Positions 33,143 to 42,557 are shown, numbered from the stretch's first letter. The stretch is DNA of 64,000 nt from G963923955 sp963923955 (GCA_963923955.1 OZ000552.1:1922001-1986000); one strand, 5' to 3'. The notes: generated from the sequence alone by a model not told the origin. Program-made: numbers and translations.

Positions 33143-35683
33143 ATGTCGAAAAGAGTATCAACCTTCTCTCGCCTTATCTTATCTGTCCTTGCGTTGGCCA
33201 TGCTGCCGCCGGTGGGCCTCGCCCAGGGCCGCAGCGGGGCGCTGCTTGAAGAGATCATCGTAACTGCACGCAAGCGTGAGGAGAGTCTCCAGGATGCACC
33301 GATTGCCGTGTCCGCGTTCACGGGGGAGCAGCTGGAATTTCGCGGCCTGAGCGACATCGACAGCCTGGATCAATTCACGCCCAATCTGGTGCTGAATCGA
33401 TCACCGACCTATTCCAATGTAACCAATGCCGCGGTGTACATTCGCGGCATCGGCCAGAATGACTTCACGCCGGTGATCGACCCCGGCGTCGGGATTTATG
33501 TTGACGGGGTATATCTCGGCCGCTCTGTGGGTGCGGTGCTCGATATCATTGATATTGATCGGATTGAAATCCTGCGCGGGCCGCAAGGCACCTTGTTCGG
33601 CCGTAACACCATCGGCGGTGCGATCAGCCTGCATAGCAAAAAGCCTGCTGCGAAATTCGGCGGCAAGATGGATATAAAATACGGCACCGATGACCGCACT
33701 AACCTGCGCGGCACGGTCAATATTCCCATTACGGAAAATCTATTCGCGCGTTTTAATGCGGCTTCCTTCCGGCAGGATGGCTATGTTACCCGCATCCACG
33801 ACGGCGTTCGGCTGGGCGATGACGACACGCTGGCCGCACGCCTTGCCCTGCGCTGGTTGCCGGCGGACAATCTCGAGGTCAACTTCTCCGGCGACTACAG
33901 CCGCGACCGCGAGCATGGCGGCGCCTCGATAACGACCGGCATCCAGCCCTTGAGCCTCGGCCTGTTGAACCCGGGCGGTGCGCCCTCGCAGGTGACAATG
34001 GCCAATACCTTGGCGGCGCAGTTGGCGACTAACCCGGCCGCGATGGGCACCGGCGGCGGCCGGTTTTTTGATACCTCACAACTCCCCAATGGTTTTCCGT
34101 TCAAGTTCCTGGCCTGCTTTGAAGAAGCGAACCGTGATAACCCGGCCTGCTTTAACCGGCGTTATATTGCGGACGGCCCCGCGGAGGTGAATTTCGGTGT
34201 TGACCCGCATCAGGCCGACTTGGATGTATGGGGCGCGGCACTGACGATCGACTGGACTATCAATCCCGATCTCAAGGCTAAGTCGATCAGCGCCTGGCGC
34301 AGTTTTGAAGGCCAATTCAGCAATGATGGCGACGGCAGCCCGGTGCGCGTGGCCTGGTACATCGACATCTACCAGCAGGAGCAGGTGAGCCAGGAATTGC
34401 AGCTATCAGGCCGCAGCTTTGCCGAGCGGCTGGACTGGATCTTAGGCATCTATTATTTTCACGAAAAAGGCAAGAACATCAACCCGGTGCGCTTTGCTGC
34501 CGTGGACATCCAGTCCGGCGGCTATTTCGACAATCAATCCTGGGCAGTCTTTGCGCAGGGGAGCTGGCATGTGAGCGAGAAGCTGGATCTGACCCTCGGC
34601 CTGCGCTATACCGAAGACAGCAAGGATTATCTGCCGGATCAGTATTTCCAGAGGCTGCCGGTCGGGCTGCTGCCGCCCAGAGGCGCAAATGAGCGCTTGG
34701 GCGGGGTGAACTGTCCTTCGCTTGCGACCGGCGTGGCCGGCCCCGGCAAGCCCTGCGGCCTGGGCGATCGGGTACTGCCCTTTGAGACGGTCAATCGCAA
34801 GACCAGCGAGCTGGTGCCGATGGTGAACCTGAGCTATCGCTGGAATGAAAGCCTGATGAGCTACTTTACCTATGCCGAAGGCTTCAAGTCCGGCGGCTAT
34901 ACGCAGCGCATCTTCCCACCCGAACCAAGCCTGCCGGATTTCGATCCGGAATTCGTCACCTCTTATGAAATCGGCGGAAAATTTGACGGCTGGGATGAGC
35001 GGCTGCGTTTTAACCTGGCGCTCTTCGTCACTGATTATAGCGACCTGCAACTGCTGGTGACCGATCCGTCCCGGCTCGGCCCTTTTGTTTCCAATGCCGG
35101 CGATGCGGAGGTGGTGGGGCTGGAAATGGAGGTCTTGCTAACGCCGGCACCGGGCTGGTTTCTCTCCGGCAGCGCCGGTATGCAGGATTTGAAACGTACC
35201 GCACTGGCGGACAATGTCGATGGCCTGAGCCTGGACAGCCCCTTCCAGCAGGTCTCTAAATGGAGCGCCAACATACAGCTGTATAAGGAAATCGCACTGG
35301 GCGAGTGGGGCTATGTGACGCCGCGCTTTGAGTGGGCCTATCGCAGCGAATGGGGCACGAATGCGAACAACATCCCGCGTGAGCCGCTTGCCGGTCGAAA
35401 TGTTGCCAGCCCCCAGGCGCCGCCGAATATCGCCAACCGGAACCTGAGCTTCGGCATCCCGAATCCGCGCCTGGTGGAGGGCGATCTGCATCTGTTCAAC
35501 GCCAGTGTGCGCTGGGATGTGAAAAACACCGGCCTGTCGATTAGCGCCGGCGTGGATAACCTGACTGATGAGCGCTATGTGATCTTCAGCAACTACCAGG
35601 ACGGCTTCGCCTTCACGCGCCAGACCTTCCACCGCGGCCGCGAGTGGTACTTACAGGGCAGTTATGAGTTCGGTGGTGACTAG
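33143..35683 (+). CDS. TonB-dependent outer-membrane receptor
   Basis: An 846-residue outer-membrane transporter. It has a signal peptide (about residues 1-27), then a TonB box region LLEEIIVTARKREESLQDAP, a plug domain (AVYIRGIGQNDF, VDGVYLGRS, RIEILRGPQGTLFGRNTIGG) and a 22-strand barrel ending near LQGSYEFGGD. Members with this N-terminus are abundant in marine gammaproteobacteria and sphingomonads and import siderophores, vitamin B12, glycans or other large nutrients. The ligand cannot be read from sequence. Four cysteines in extracellular-loop regions (ACFEEANRDNPACF; VNCPS and KPCGLG) suggest disulfides. No adjacent transport or hydrolase genes indicate a substrate. GGGGAACAAGC precedes the ATG. 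Confidence 0.95.
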   Translation: MSKRVSTFSRLILSVLALAMLPPVGLAQGRSGALLEEIIVTARKREESLQDAPIAVSAFTGEQLEFRGLSDIDSLDQFTPNLVLNRSPTYSNVTNAAVYIRGIGQNDFTPVIDPGVGIYVDGVYLGRSVGAVLDIIDIDRIEILRGPQGTLFGRNTIGGAISLHSKKPAAKFGGKMDIKYGTDDRTNLRGTVNIPITENLFARFNAASFRQDGYVTRIHDGVRLGDDDTLAARLALRWLPADNLEVNFSGDYSRDREHGGASITTGIQPLSLGLLNPGGAPSQVTMANTLAAQLATNPAAMGTGGGRFFDTSQLPNGFPFKFLACFEEANRDNPACFNRRYIADGPAEVNFGVDPHQADLDVWGAALTIDWTINPDLKAKSISAWRSFEGQFSNDGDGSPVRVAWYIDIYQQEQVSQELQLSGRSFAERLDWILGIYYFHEKGKNINPVRFAAVDIQSGGYFDNQSWAVFAQGSWHVSEKLDLTLGLRYTEDSKDYLPDQYFQRLPVGLLPPRGANERLGGVNCPSLATGVAGPGKPCGLGDRVLPFETVNRKTSELVPMVNLSYRWNESLMSYFTYAEGFKSGGYTQRIFPPEPSLPDFDPEFVTSYEIGGKFDGWDERLRFNLALFVTDYSDLQLLVTDPSRLGPFVSNAGDAEVVGLEMEVLLTPAPGWFLSGSAGMQDLKRTALADNVDGLSLDSPFQQVSKWSANIQLYKEIALGEWGYVTPRFEWAYRSEWGTNANNIPREPLAGRNVASPQAPPNIANRNLSFGIPNPRLVEGDLHLFNASVRWDVKNTGLSISAGVDNLTDERYVIFSNYQDGFAFTRQTFHRGREWYLQGSYEFGGD

Positions 35684-35730
35684 GTTAGGCTTTTCTATAA
35701 CGCGCCAATGCCAAGCAAGCGCAGGAGTAT

Positions 35731-35761
35731 CAGGAGGAGCATTCAACACGCCTCCCTCCTG
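35731..35761. other. Imperfect inverted repeat after the TonB-dependent receptor
   Basis: CAGGAGGAG and CTCCCTCCTG pair with one bulge around about 12 bases. No T-run follows on the plus strand, so a Rho-independent terminator is not certain. Confidence 0.3.
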
Positions 35762-35792
35762 CCATCTTTATCATTCCCTGGCCTGACCTGAA

Positions 35793-36381
35793 TTGGCCAT
35801 GAATACCTGGACGCAACGCAGCATTGAATACGCCAATCAACGATCCTATCTGGACGATTTATTTCAGGTCTATCCTACAATTCCCGAAGGAATAAGGGAG
35901 ATAGATGAAACCATTTGGCAAGCAGCTGAGATCGCATTCAGACAGAAAGATAATCACGCTCTGATCAGGAAATTGTTAAAACTTGATCTTTTTCCAGCAA
36001 AGGACAGTTATATCGCCTATCTTAAAAGAGACAAATCGGCGATTGACAGAAATCCAAGAACAATTAACAGGATTTGTGGAAGAATCTATGAAATGGGCTT
36101 GGATAAGATTTTTGAGAAATGTAGTGAACCGAAAGAAACAAACAGGCAAATCGGGCCGATGTTCAGAAATTGGCTAAAAAATAAATCACTTGGCATTGCG
36201 CCGGTTGCGCTTGAATATTTCCTGGCCAATGACAGGGGTTAATACGATCAAGATAGCGATTTTAGATGGCGTACTTTTTATTGAAGGTCAAAGTAAAATG
36301 TATCAAGCAATAACACAAAGCTATAAAGACGGTAACATTTTGAGCGCATTGGTCTTGAGAGAGTTTTTATATTCGCTATAA
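35793..36381 (+). pseudogene. Type II restriction endonuclease with its core deleted
   Basis: The N-terminal 149 residues (35793-36242) form a helical domain (ALIRKLLKLDLFPAKDSYIA, RTINRICGRIYEMGLDKIFE, RQIGPMFRNWL) that resembles type II restriction enzymes. After a frame change near 36230-36245 a C-terminal piece follows (IKIAILDGVLFIEGQSKMYQ, then ILSALVLREFLYSL), ending 2 bases before a DNA methyltransferase gene. The central part that should hold the PD-(D/E)XK catalytic residues is missing, so cleavage activity should be lost. The gene is AT-rich like the methyltransferase, so both came in together. The restriction identity rests on resemblance and context; no exact subtype is claimed. 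Confidence 0.6.
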
Positions 36382-36383
36382 GC

Positions 36384-37451
36384 ATGAAAAACTTGCTTAT
36401 TAAAGGCGACAATATTGCCGGGCTGCATTATCTTTTAGCGGAAAAAAACCTAAAGGGTAAAATTGACCTGGTGTATATTGACCCGCCCTTTGCTACGGGC
36501 GATAATTTTACCATAACTGCTGAGAGAGCCGCAACGATAAGTAATTCACGAGATGGAGAAATCGCGTATTCGGATAAATTATCAGGCAATGATTTTTTGA
36601 ATTTTATAAAAGCTCGCTTGATTATTCTAAAGGATTTATTATCCGAGCAGGGGTCTATCTATCTACATATCGACTATAAAATCGGGCACTATGTCAAAGT
36701 CATCATGGACGAGGTCTTTGGCATTGAAAACTTCAGAAACGATATTACAAGAATTAAATGTAACCCCAAAAACTTTAACCGAACAGGCTATGGCAATATA
36801 AAAGACTTAATTCTTTTCTATTCAAAATCTGCTAAACCGATATGGAACGAGCCAATAGAAAAATATACGGAGAAGGATTTAGAAAAACTTTTTCCAAAAA
36901 AAGATAAACAAGGCAGACGCTACACCACCGTACCCATTCACGCCCCGGGCGAGACCGAACGTGGAAAATCAAATCAAACATTCAAAGGAATGATGCCACC
37001 GACAGGCAGGCACTGGAGAACGGATGTTGAAAGCCTGGAGCAGTGGGATGAAGCCGGTTTAATTGAGTGGTCTGCAACAGGAAATCCAAGAAAAATAATA
37101 TTTTCCGACGAGCGGGAAGGAAAGAGAGTTCAAGACATTTGGGAATACAAAGACCCGCAATATCCTAGCTACCCCACTGAAAAAAACGCGGCACTATTAG
37201 ACTTGATCGTCAAGACTTCATCCAATGAGGACAGTATCGTGCTGGATTGTTTTTGCGGCTCGGGTACCACTCTGGCAGCAGCGCGCACCAACGGCAGGCA
37301 TTGGATAGGCATGGATCAATCTGACCATGCAATAAGGGCGGCTAAAGAGAAAATTGAATCCATCGACGGCGACTTGTTTGCCGCCAAGCCGGATTATGAA
37401 TTTTTGGATTTGGAAAAAGATACGATCACCAACACGGCCTGCAGCGCCTAG
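36384..37451 (+). CDS. Site-specific DNA methyltransferase (beta class), probably orphaned
   Basis: A 355-residue amino-methyltransferase (adenine-N6 or cytosine-N4). Catalytic motif IV is D33-P-P-F in LVYIDPPFATG, and SAM-binding motif I is LDCFCGSGTTLAAA near residue 290. The order IV before I defines the beta class. Target recognition should lie between them (about residues 110-260). It directly follows the broken restriction gene, so it is likely the surviving half of a type II R-M system. The coding sequence looks intact. Base composition is AT-rich (21 G+C among 60 bases at 36541-36600), which fits recent transfer. Confidence 0.9.
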   Translation: MKNLLIKGDNIAGLHYLLAEKNLKGKIDLVYIDPPFATGDNFTITAERAATISNSRDGEIAYSDKLSGNDFLNFIKARLIILKDLLSEQGSIYLHIDYKIGHYVKVIMDEVFGIENFRNDITRIKCNPKNFNRTGYGNIKDLILFYSKSAKPIWNEPIEKYTEKDLEKLFPKKDKQGRRYTTVPIHAPGETERGKSNQTFKGMMPPTGRHWRTDVESLEQWDEAGLIEWSATGNPRKIIFSDEREGKRVQDIWEYKDPQYPSYPTEKNAALLDLIVKTSSNEDSIVLDCFCGSGTTLAAARTNGRHWIGMDQSDHAIRAAKEKIESIDGDLFAAKPDYEFLDLEKDTITNTACSA

Positions 37452-37602
37452 TGGCTAAGTTAGAAAAACCCGACCCCGAAAGTCCGCCCCCCGTCCTCTA
37501 CTTTCACCGCAAGCCGCTGGGATAAGCGACATGAAGCACCGGCAAGCAAAACAGGTGGTTGGTTTTAAGGTGTGGTCTTGCCATGCTGTCCGCAGCCCTT
37601 GC

Positions 37603-38241
37603 CTACGCCCACTGCTTTTTTCCCCGCCACTCACACCATTCATAAATTTTGCATGTAGCGCATTTCGGCCGGCGGGCGATGCAGGTGTAGCGGCCGTGCA
37701 GGATCAGCCAGTGATGAGCATGCTGCTTAAATTCATCAGGAACGAACCTGAGCAATTTATTCTCCACTTGAAGCACGTCCTTGCCCGGGGCAATGCCGGT
37801 GCGATTGGACACACGAAAGATATGCGTATCCACCGCAATGGTCGGCTGTCCAAAGGCGGTGTTTAAGATCACGCTGGCGGTCTTCCTGCCGACACCGGGC
37901 AGGCCTTCCAGGGAAGCACGATCCTGCGGCACCTCGCTGTTGTGTCTATCAATCAACAAGCGGCAGGTCTTGATGATGTTAGCAGCCTTGGTGTTATACA
38001 GGCCGATAGTCTTGATGTATCGCTTCAGCCCGCCCACGCCCAATTCGTATATCGCCTCCGGCGTGTTGGCAAGCGGAAACAGTCGGGCGGTGGCCTTATT
38101 CACGCTGACATCGGTCGCCTGTGCCGATAAGATAACTGAGACCAGTAACTCAAAGGGGTTGTGATAGGTCAATTCCGTTGTCGGCCTCGGGTTCTGTCTT
38201 TGCAGGGCCTTGAAGATCTTTGTGCGCTTGTCTTTGTTCAA
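37603..38241 (-). CDS. nth: Endonuclease III
   Basis: A 212-residue DNA glycosylase/AP lyase that removes oxidised pyrimidines. The helix-hairpin-helix LPGVGRKTASVIL contains the catalytic lysine, and IAVDTHIFRV the catalytic aspartate. The 4Fe-4S loop CIARRPKCATCKIYEWC has the standard C-x6-C-x2-C-x5-C spacing. It lies 21 bases after an rnfE-like gene, matching the rnf-nth order of gammaproteobacteria. Confidence 0.96.
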   Translation of the reverse strand: MNKDKRTKIFKALQRQNPRPTTELTYHNPFELLVSVILSAQATDVSVNKATARLFPLANTPEAIYELGVGGLKRYIKTIGLYNTKAANIIKTCRLLIDRHNSEVPQDRASLEGLPGVGRKTASVILNTAFGQPTIAVDTHIFRVSNRTGIAPGKDVLQVENKLLRFVPDEFKQHAHHWLILHGRYTCIARRPKCATCKIYEWCEWRGKKQWA

Positions 38242-38262
38242 AAGAATCGACAGCCCGGCCAG

Positions 38263-38934
38263 TCAGTGATCAATCTGTTCTGCCTTGACGCTGAATTTTT
38301 CACCCAGCCAGCTTACTCCGGCAACAAACAGCCCAAGACAGATAAAGGCACCAGCGGCCTTGTTAAAGAGCAAGGCACCATGATCGATGAAGTAAATCGG
38401 CCGCACTGATGCCGTGATGGAAGGAAGGGGCAAGAGCGCAATGTCGGTCAACAGGCCGCCGCTCGCCAAAAGCTCACGCAGGCCGCCCAGGAGCAACAGG
38501 CCGAGTGCAAGCGCCAGGCCGGTTGCCGTTGCCCTTTGCATCGTGAGCCATGTCCTTTGCTTTAGGGCCTGATGTTCCAGGATGAGCATGAGCACGACAT
38601 TCACGGCAAGCAGGGGGATGTAGATGCCTAGCTGTTGGCGCATTTCATACAGCCATGCCTGCAACAGCAGGTCAAGGACCGTCACCCAGCCGGCATTGAT
38701 CAGCAGCAGAAACACAAGCCGGGCCTGATGCGGTATGAAATAACGATACAGGGACACCGTGATGGAACTTAGCAGCAGGACGGACAATGCCGCCGCGCCC
38801 ATTACCAAGCCGCTGAGCAGGGTGGTGCTGTTAATCAGCAAAGGACAACAGCCGAAGAGGCCGAGCGCCAGCAGGTCTTTGTCTGGAATATTCGAGGGAA
38901 TGTTCAAGTGCCGTTTAGCCACGCCGCGCAACAT
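38263..38934 (-). CDS. RnfE-like Rnf/Nqr membrane subunit, diverged and alone
   Basis: A 223-residue inner-membrane protein with six predicted helices. LGLFGCCPLLINSTTLLSG and LGIYIPLLAVNVVLMLILEHQ align with RnfE/NqrD, which pair with RnfA/NqrE to hold an iron centre between membrane half-helices. The first conserved cysteine is present (GCCPLL), but the second, normally in TNC before AIIGRAEA, is replaced by VNVV. An asparagine remains. RnfABCDG genes do not precede it; the upstream gene is a Lon-N protein. It sits before nth as rnfE usually does. It may be the relic of a lost rnf operon or have a new role. Confidence 0.72.
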   Translation of the reverse strand: MLRGVAKRHLNIPSNIPDKDLLALGLFGCCPLLINSTTLLSGLVMGAAALSVLLLSSITVSLYRYFIPHQARLVFLLLINAGWVTVLDLLLQAWLYEMRQQLGIYIPLLAVNVVLMLILEHQALKQRTWLTMQRATATGLALALGLLLLGGLRELLASGGLLTDIALLPLPSITASVRPIYFIDHGALLFNKAAGAFICLGLFVAGVSWLGEKFSVKAEQIDH

Positions 38935-38949
38935 GGGAATAGATTATAA

Positions 38950-39540
38950 TCAGTCCGCTGCGGAAGAATCAGCCGAATGCACTATCAAGCCGGTAAGCAG
39001 CCGCAAGCGCTCGGTCGGATCCCTCAACTCCAACAGCTCTTGTTTGATCACATGCTCCAGCGGCAGCAACTCGGACAGACGATTGCCGAGCCAGCTCATG
39101 TCCGCGATCTTTTCCAACTCTTGCCCATAGGGCAATTCATAGTGTTCGATCGCCTTCTCCAGTAATCGTTGCAGCACCTGATGCTCATCCTGGCAACTTA
39201 GTCCGGGTTCTTGCTCAATGCGGCTTACCTCGCCTTCCAGCAGATTGTTATCACGCACGGAATAGCTGTGCACCTGATAGCGATGCCGCCCACGCACAAC
39301 GATGCCCAACAGGCCGTCTTCCAGCCGGTTCCAGTCAATGATCTCGGCGTAGGTGCCCACATCAAAACACTGCGCCACCTTGCCGGCCTCACCCTCTCGT
39401 ATCAGGTTAATGCCAAAGCCCTTCTGCGCGCGCAGACACTCACTTACCATGTCAATATAACGGATCTCGAATATTCGTAACGGCAAAATGCTGTCCGGGT
39501 ACAAGACCAGGTTCAGAGGAAAGAGCGGGATCTTCTCCAT
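38950..39540 (-). CDS. LON peptidase substrate-binding-domain protein
   Basis: A 196-residue stand-alone Lon N-terminal (PUA-like) domain protein. The start KIPLFPLNLVLYPDSILPLRIFEIRY is diagnostic, followed by GLLGIVVRGRHRY. There is no AAA or protease domain. Such proteins are common in gammaproteobacteria; their role is unknown. The stop of mpl upstream (39540) touches its start codon, so the pair is probably co-transcribed. Confidence 0.87.
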   Translation of the reverse strand: MEKIPLFPLNLVLYPDSILPLRIFEIRYIDMVSECLRAQKGFGINLIREGEAGKVAQCFDVGTYAEIIDWNRLEDGLLGIVVRGRHRYQVHSYSVRDNNLLEGEVSRIEQEPGLSCQDEHQVLQRLLEKAIEHYELPYGQELEKIADMSWLGNRLSELLPLEHVIKQELLELRDPTERLRLLTGLIVHSADSSAAD

Positions 39541-40895
39541 CAGCCTTCCAGGCGCGCCAGCAGTCGCTGCTGCATATTTTCAAAACCGCCGTTACTCATA
39601 ATCACGATATGATCTCCCGCTTTGCGCATACGCCAGACCGCCTCGATGATGGATTGCGTATCCTCATGGATCTGGCAGCGCTCGCCCAGCCCCGCCATGC
39701 CGGCAGCCGGGTCCCATTGTAGATTGTCCGGCCGGTAGAAAAAACTCTGATCAGCCGGCGCCAGTGCCGCGGCCAGCGCGTCCTTGTGTACGCCCAGCTT
39801 CATGGTGTTAGAGCGCGGTTCCAGGATCGCGATCAGTCGGCCCCGGCCGACATGCCGCCGCAGGGCCTCTAATGTCGCCCGGATCGCGCTTGGGTGATGG
39901 GCAAAATCATCATAGAGCGTCACCGACCCGATCCTCGCCAGCACCTGCAAGCGCCGCTTCACGCCCCGAAAATCGCCTAAGGCCCGACAGGCAAGCTCGG
40001 CGGCCACGCCAACATGACACCCGGCGGCGATTGCGGCCAAGGCATTCTCGGCATTGTGTCGGCCGATTAGCGCCCATTCCACCACGCCCAGTTCTTCGCC
40101 GGAGCGAAGCACTCGAAATGCGCTGTAATCCTCGCGCAGGGCTTCTGCCCTCCATTCGCCTTCAGCACCAAAGGAGACCACCGGCGTCCAGCAGCCCCGA
40201 CACAGAACTTCTTCTATTTCGCTATCTCCCTGCCGGGCTATGATGCGGCCGTTGCCGGGCACAGTTCGTAGCAAATGATGAAATTCACGTCTTATGGATG
40301 CCATGTCGGCGAATATATCCGCATGATCAAACTCAATATTATTCACGATCAGGGTCGTTGGGCGGTAGTGGATGAATTTTGCGCGCTTGTCAAAAAAGGC
40401 GCTGTCGTACTCATCCGCCTCGACCACAAAGAAGCGCGACTCACCCAGACGCGCCGATACGCCGAAATTCTCGGCCACCCCGCCGATGACAAAGCCCGGC
40501 TTCTCCCTGGCCGCCTCCAGCAGCCAGGCCAAGATGCTGGCCGTTGTCGTCTTGCCGTGTGTGCCGGAGACCGCCAGCACATGTTTGCCCGGCAGCACGT
40601 TCTGCGCCAGCCATTGCGGCCCGGATGTATAGCCAAGCCCCTGCTCCAGGATATATTCGACACTGGGGTTGCCCCGGCCCAAGGCATTGCCGATGAGAAT
40701 CAGCGCCTGCGCATCCAGGCCATCCGGCGCATAGCCATCTTGCAGCGGGATGCCGGCGGCCGCCAGCTGCGTACTCATGGGCGGATAGATGTTCGTATCA
40801 GCACCGCTAACCTCATGCCCCAGCGCCTTAGCCAGCAGAGCCAGGCTGCCCATGAAGGTGCCGCAGATGCCCAAGATATGCAGCTTCATTCCCAT
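39540..40895 (-). CDS. mpl: UDP-N-acetylmuramate:L-alanyl-gamma-D-glutamyl-meso-DAP ligase
   Basis: A 451-residue Mur-ligase that recycles peptidoglycan by joining recovered tripeptide to UDP-MurNAc. The N-terminal Rossmann motif is LHILGICGTFMGSLALLAKA, and the ATP loop is VSGTHGKTTTASILAWLLEA. The substrate part has EADEYDSAFFDKRAKFIHY, and YDDFAHHPSAIRATL and LEPRSNTMKLG follow. The GTFMG and FFDKR signatures separate Mpl from MurC. It overlaps the upstream membrane-protein gene by 10 bases. Confidence 0.95.
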   Translation of the reverse strand: MGMKLHILGICGTFMGSLALLAKALGHEVSGADTNIYPPMSTQLAAAGIPLQDGYAPDGLDAQALILIGNALGRGNPSVEYILEQGLGYTSGPQWLAQNVLPGKHVLAVSGTHGKTTTASILAWLLEAAREKPGFVIGGVAENFGVSARLGESRFFVVEADEYDSAFFDKRAKFIHYRPTTLIVNNIEFDHADIFADMASIRREFHHLLRTVPGNGRIIARQGDSEIEEVLCRGCWTPVVSFGAEGEWRAEALREDYSAFRVLRSGEELGVVEWALIGRHNAENALAAIAAGCHVGVAAELACRALGDFRGVKRRLQVLARIGSVTLYDDFAHHPSAIRATLEALRRHVGRGRLIAILEPRSNTMKLGVHKDALAAALAPADQSFFYRPDNLQWDPAAGMAGLGERCQIHEDTQSIIEAVWRMRKAGDHIVIMSNGGFENMQQRLLARLEG

Positions 40896-41428
40896 TCCTC
40901 CGGCACCGCCTGCGGGAAAAGCAACTGACTAACTCCCACCATCCACCAGATAAGGAGAATGGCTGCCAGGACTCCGACCGCAAAGGGCACGGACAGGGCG
41001 TGTCTGAAGATATGCGCCATGACGGCGATACTCCACAGGATGAGAATAATCAGCAACAAGTAGAAGGCATGGTTATCAAAGGCCACCGGATGCTCGCCAG
41101 CGGCCCCCCAATAAAACAAGGGCAGGACGATGATATTAAAGACAATGCCGGTGCCAAACAGCGCCGTGCAGCTTTGCACCCAGCGCGGCACTAGCTTGCG
41201 CGCGGCCAGCAGCACATAGGTGAAGGCAAGCGCCAGCAGAGTATCCACGCCGGCCATCCCGAGCGCCACCCGCAGAGAATGCTCCGACAAGTACACCAGG
41301 ATGCTCGAGGCCACATAAACCAGCACCACCAGGCGCAGGAAGGCCACCGACCTGGGCACGTCCTGCGGCCCCTTGCGCAATAGGCAGATGTCAAAGAAGC
41401 TCTTTGCGATGATGAACAGCGCCTGCAT
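40886..41428 (-). CDS. Hypothetical five-helix membrane protein
   Basis: A 180-residue protein with about five hydrophobic segments and a C-terminal polar tail. The layout recalls small YIP1-like membrane proteins, but no motif is decisive. Its end overlaps mpl by 10 bases, which suggests translational coupling and possibly a cell-wall role. A perfect inverted repeat stands 12 bases before the start codon and could control it. Confidence 0.55.
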   Translation of the reverse strand: MQALFIIAKSFFDICLLRKGPQDVPRSVAFLRLVVLVYVASSILVYLSEHSLRVALGMAGVDTLLALAFTYVLLAARKLVPRWVQSCTALFGTGIVFNIIVLPLFYWGAAGEHPVAFDNHAFYLLLIILILWSIAVMAHIFRHALSVPFAVGVLAAILLIWWMVGVSQLLFPQAVPEEWE

Positions 41429-41439
41429 GACTTTTTTAG

Positions 41440-41457
41440 TACTTTAAGTAAAGTACA
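41440..41457. promoter_or_regulatory. Perfect inverted repeat before the membrane-protein gene
   Basis: GTACTTT (41440-41446) and AAAGTAC (41451-41457) surround AAGT. It lies 12 bases upstream of the minus-strand start at 41428, where it could be an operator or an mRNA hairpin near the ribosome-binding site. No regulator is known for it. Confidence 0.4.
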
Positions 41458-41529
41458 TTTACACGCGAAACCGTCGTGAGCAATGCGTGATTTTCTCCGC
41501 CCGGGGCTTAAGCCGGAATAGGCGCAGCT

Positions 41530-42510
41530 TTAGCCCGCTAACCGCTCGATGCTGTCCATCTCTTCTTCAAGCTCCTGTTGCGTTGCCAGCATCTTGGTAC
41601 GGCTGAAGCTGCCGATGTTAAGACCCTGCACAATCTCATAGTCGCCGTCCTTGCAGATGACCGGAAAGGAATAGACCAGGCCGGCAGGGATGTCATAAGA
41701 GCCATCGCTATAAACAGCCATGCTCGTCCAGTCCCCCTTAGGGGTGCCCAGGACCCAATCACGCATGTGCTCCAGCACGGCACTGGCCGCGGACGCCGCG
41801 CTGGAGGCCCCACGCGCTGCGATGATCTCCGCGCCGCGCCCGGCAATGGCCGGGATATAGGTGTTTTCATACCACTGCTGATCAACCTGCTGCAGGGCCG
41901 GGCGCTCGTTGATGGTGGCGTGATGCAGGTCTGGGTATTGTGTGCCGGAGTGATTCCCCCAGATGCAGAGCTTGCGGATGTCCTGCACCGCAACACCGGC
42001 TTGGGCCGCCAGCCGCGCCAGCGCCCGATTATGATCCAGACGCATCATTGCGGTGATGTTGCGCGGATTCAGATCCGGGGCGTTTTTGATGGTAATCAGG
42101 GCATTGGTATTGGCCGGGTTGCCGACAACAATCACCTTCACCTCACGCTTTGCATGCGCATTCAGGGCCTTGCCTTGGACATTAAAAATCGCGGCATTGC
42201 CGGCCAGCAGATCAGCCCGCTCCATGCCCGGGCCGCGCGGTTTGGCCCCGACCATGAACACATAATCGGCCTGCTCAAAGGCGACATTCGGATCAGCGCT
42301 GGTTTCAATGCCGGCGAGCAATGGAAAGGCGCAGTCTTCCAATTCCATGACCACGCCGCCCAGCGCATCCATGGCCGCAGGCACTTCCAGCAGCTGCAGG
42401 ATCAGCGGCTGTCTTGCGCCAAGAAATTCGCCCGCGGCAAGCCGGAATAAGAGGGCATAGGCGATCTGGCCGGCGGCGCCGGTTACCGCAACACGTAGCG
42501 CTGAGTTCAT
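41530..42510 (-). CDS. mdh: Malate dehydrogenase
   Basis: A 326-residue NAD-dependent enzyme of the TCA cycle that interconverts malate and oxaloacetate. The Rossmann loop is TGAAGQIAYALLFRLAAGE, the substrate arginines are in GAKPRGPGMERADLL and MMRLDHNRA, and the catalytic histidine is in WGNHSGTQYPD. It belongs to the 325-330-residue MDH type typical of many proteobacteria, distinct from the E. coli type. It lies 47 bases downstream of gltA on the same strand, so the condensing enzyme and its oxaloacetate supplier may be co-expressed. Confidence 0.95.
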   Translation of the reverse strand: MNSALRVAVTGAAGQIAYALLFRLAAGEFLGARQPLILQLLEVPAAMDALGGVVMELEDCAFPLLAGIETSADPNVAFEQADYVFMVGAKPRGPGMERADLLAGNAAIFNVQGKALNAHAKREVKVIVVGNPANTNALITIKNAPDLNPRNITAMMRLDHNRALARLAAQAGVAVQDIRKLCIWGNHSGTQYPDLHHATINERPALQQVDQQWYENTYIPAIAGRGAEIIAARGASSAASAASAVLEHMRDWVLGTPKGDWTSMAVYSDGSYDIPAGLVYSFPVICKDGDYEIVQGLNIGSFSRTKMLATQQELEEEMDSIERLAG

Positions 42511-42557
42511 TTTATACGTTTCTCCTTAGGCTAGATTATTAGAAAGCGCCGGGCACT

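Noticed and set aside
41578..42450. Long plus-strand ORF of 290 codons
   Set aside because: It lies entirely antisense to mdh, whose motifs are all intact, and its product is rich in His/Arg/Gly with no recognisable motif.
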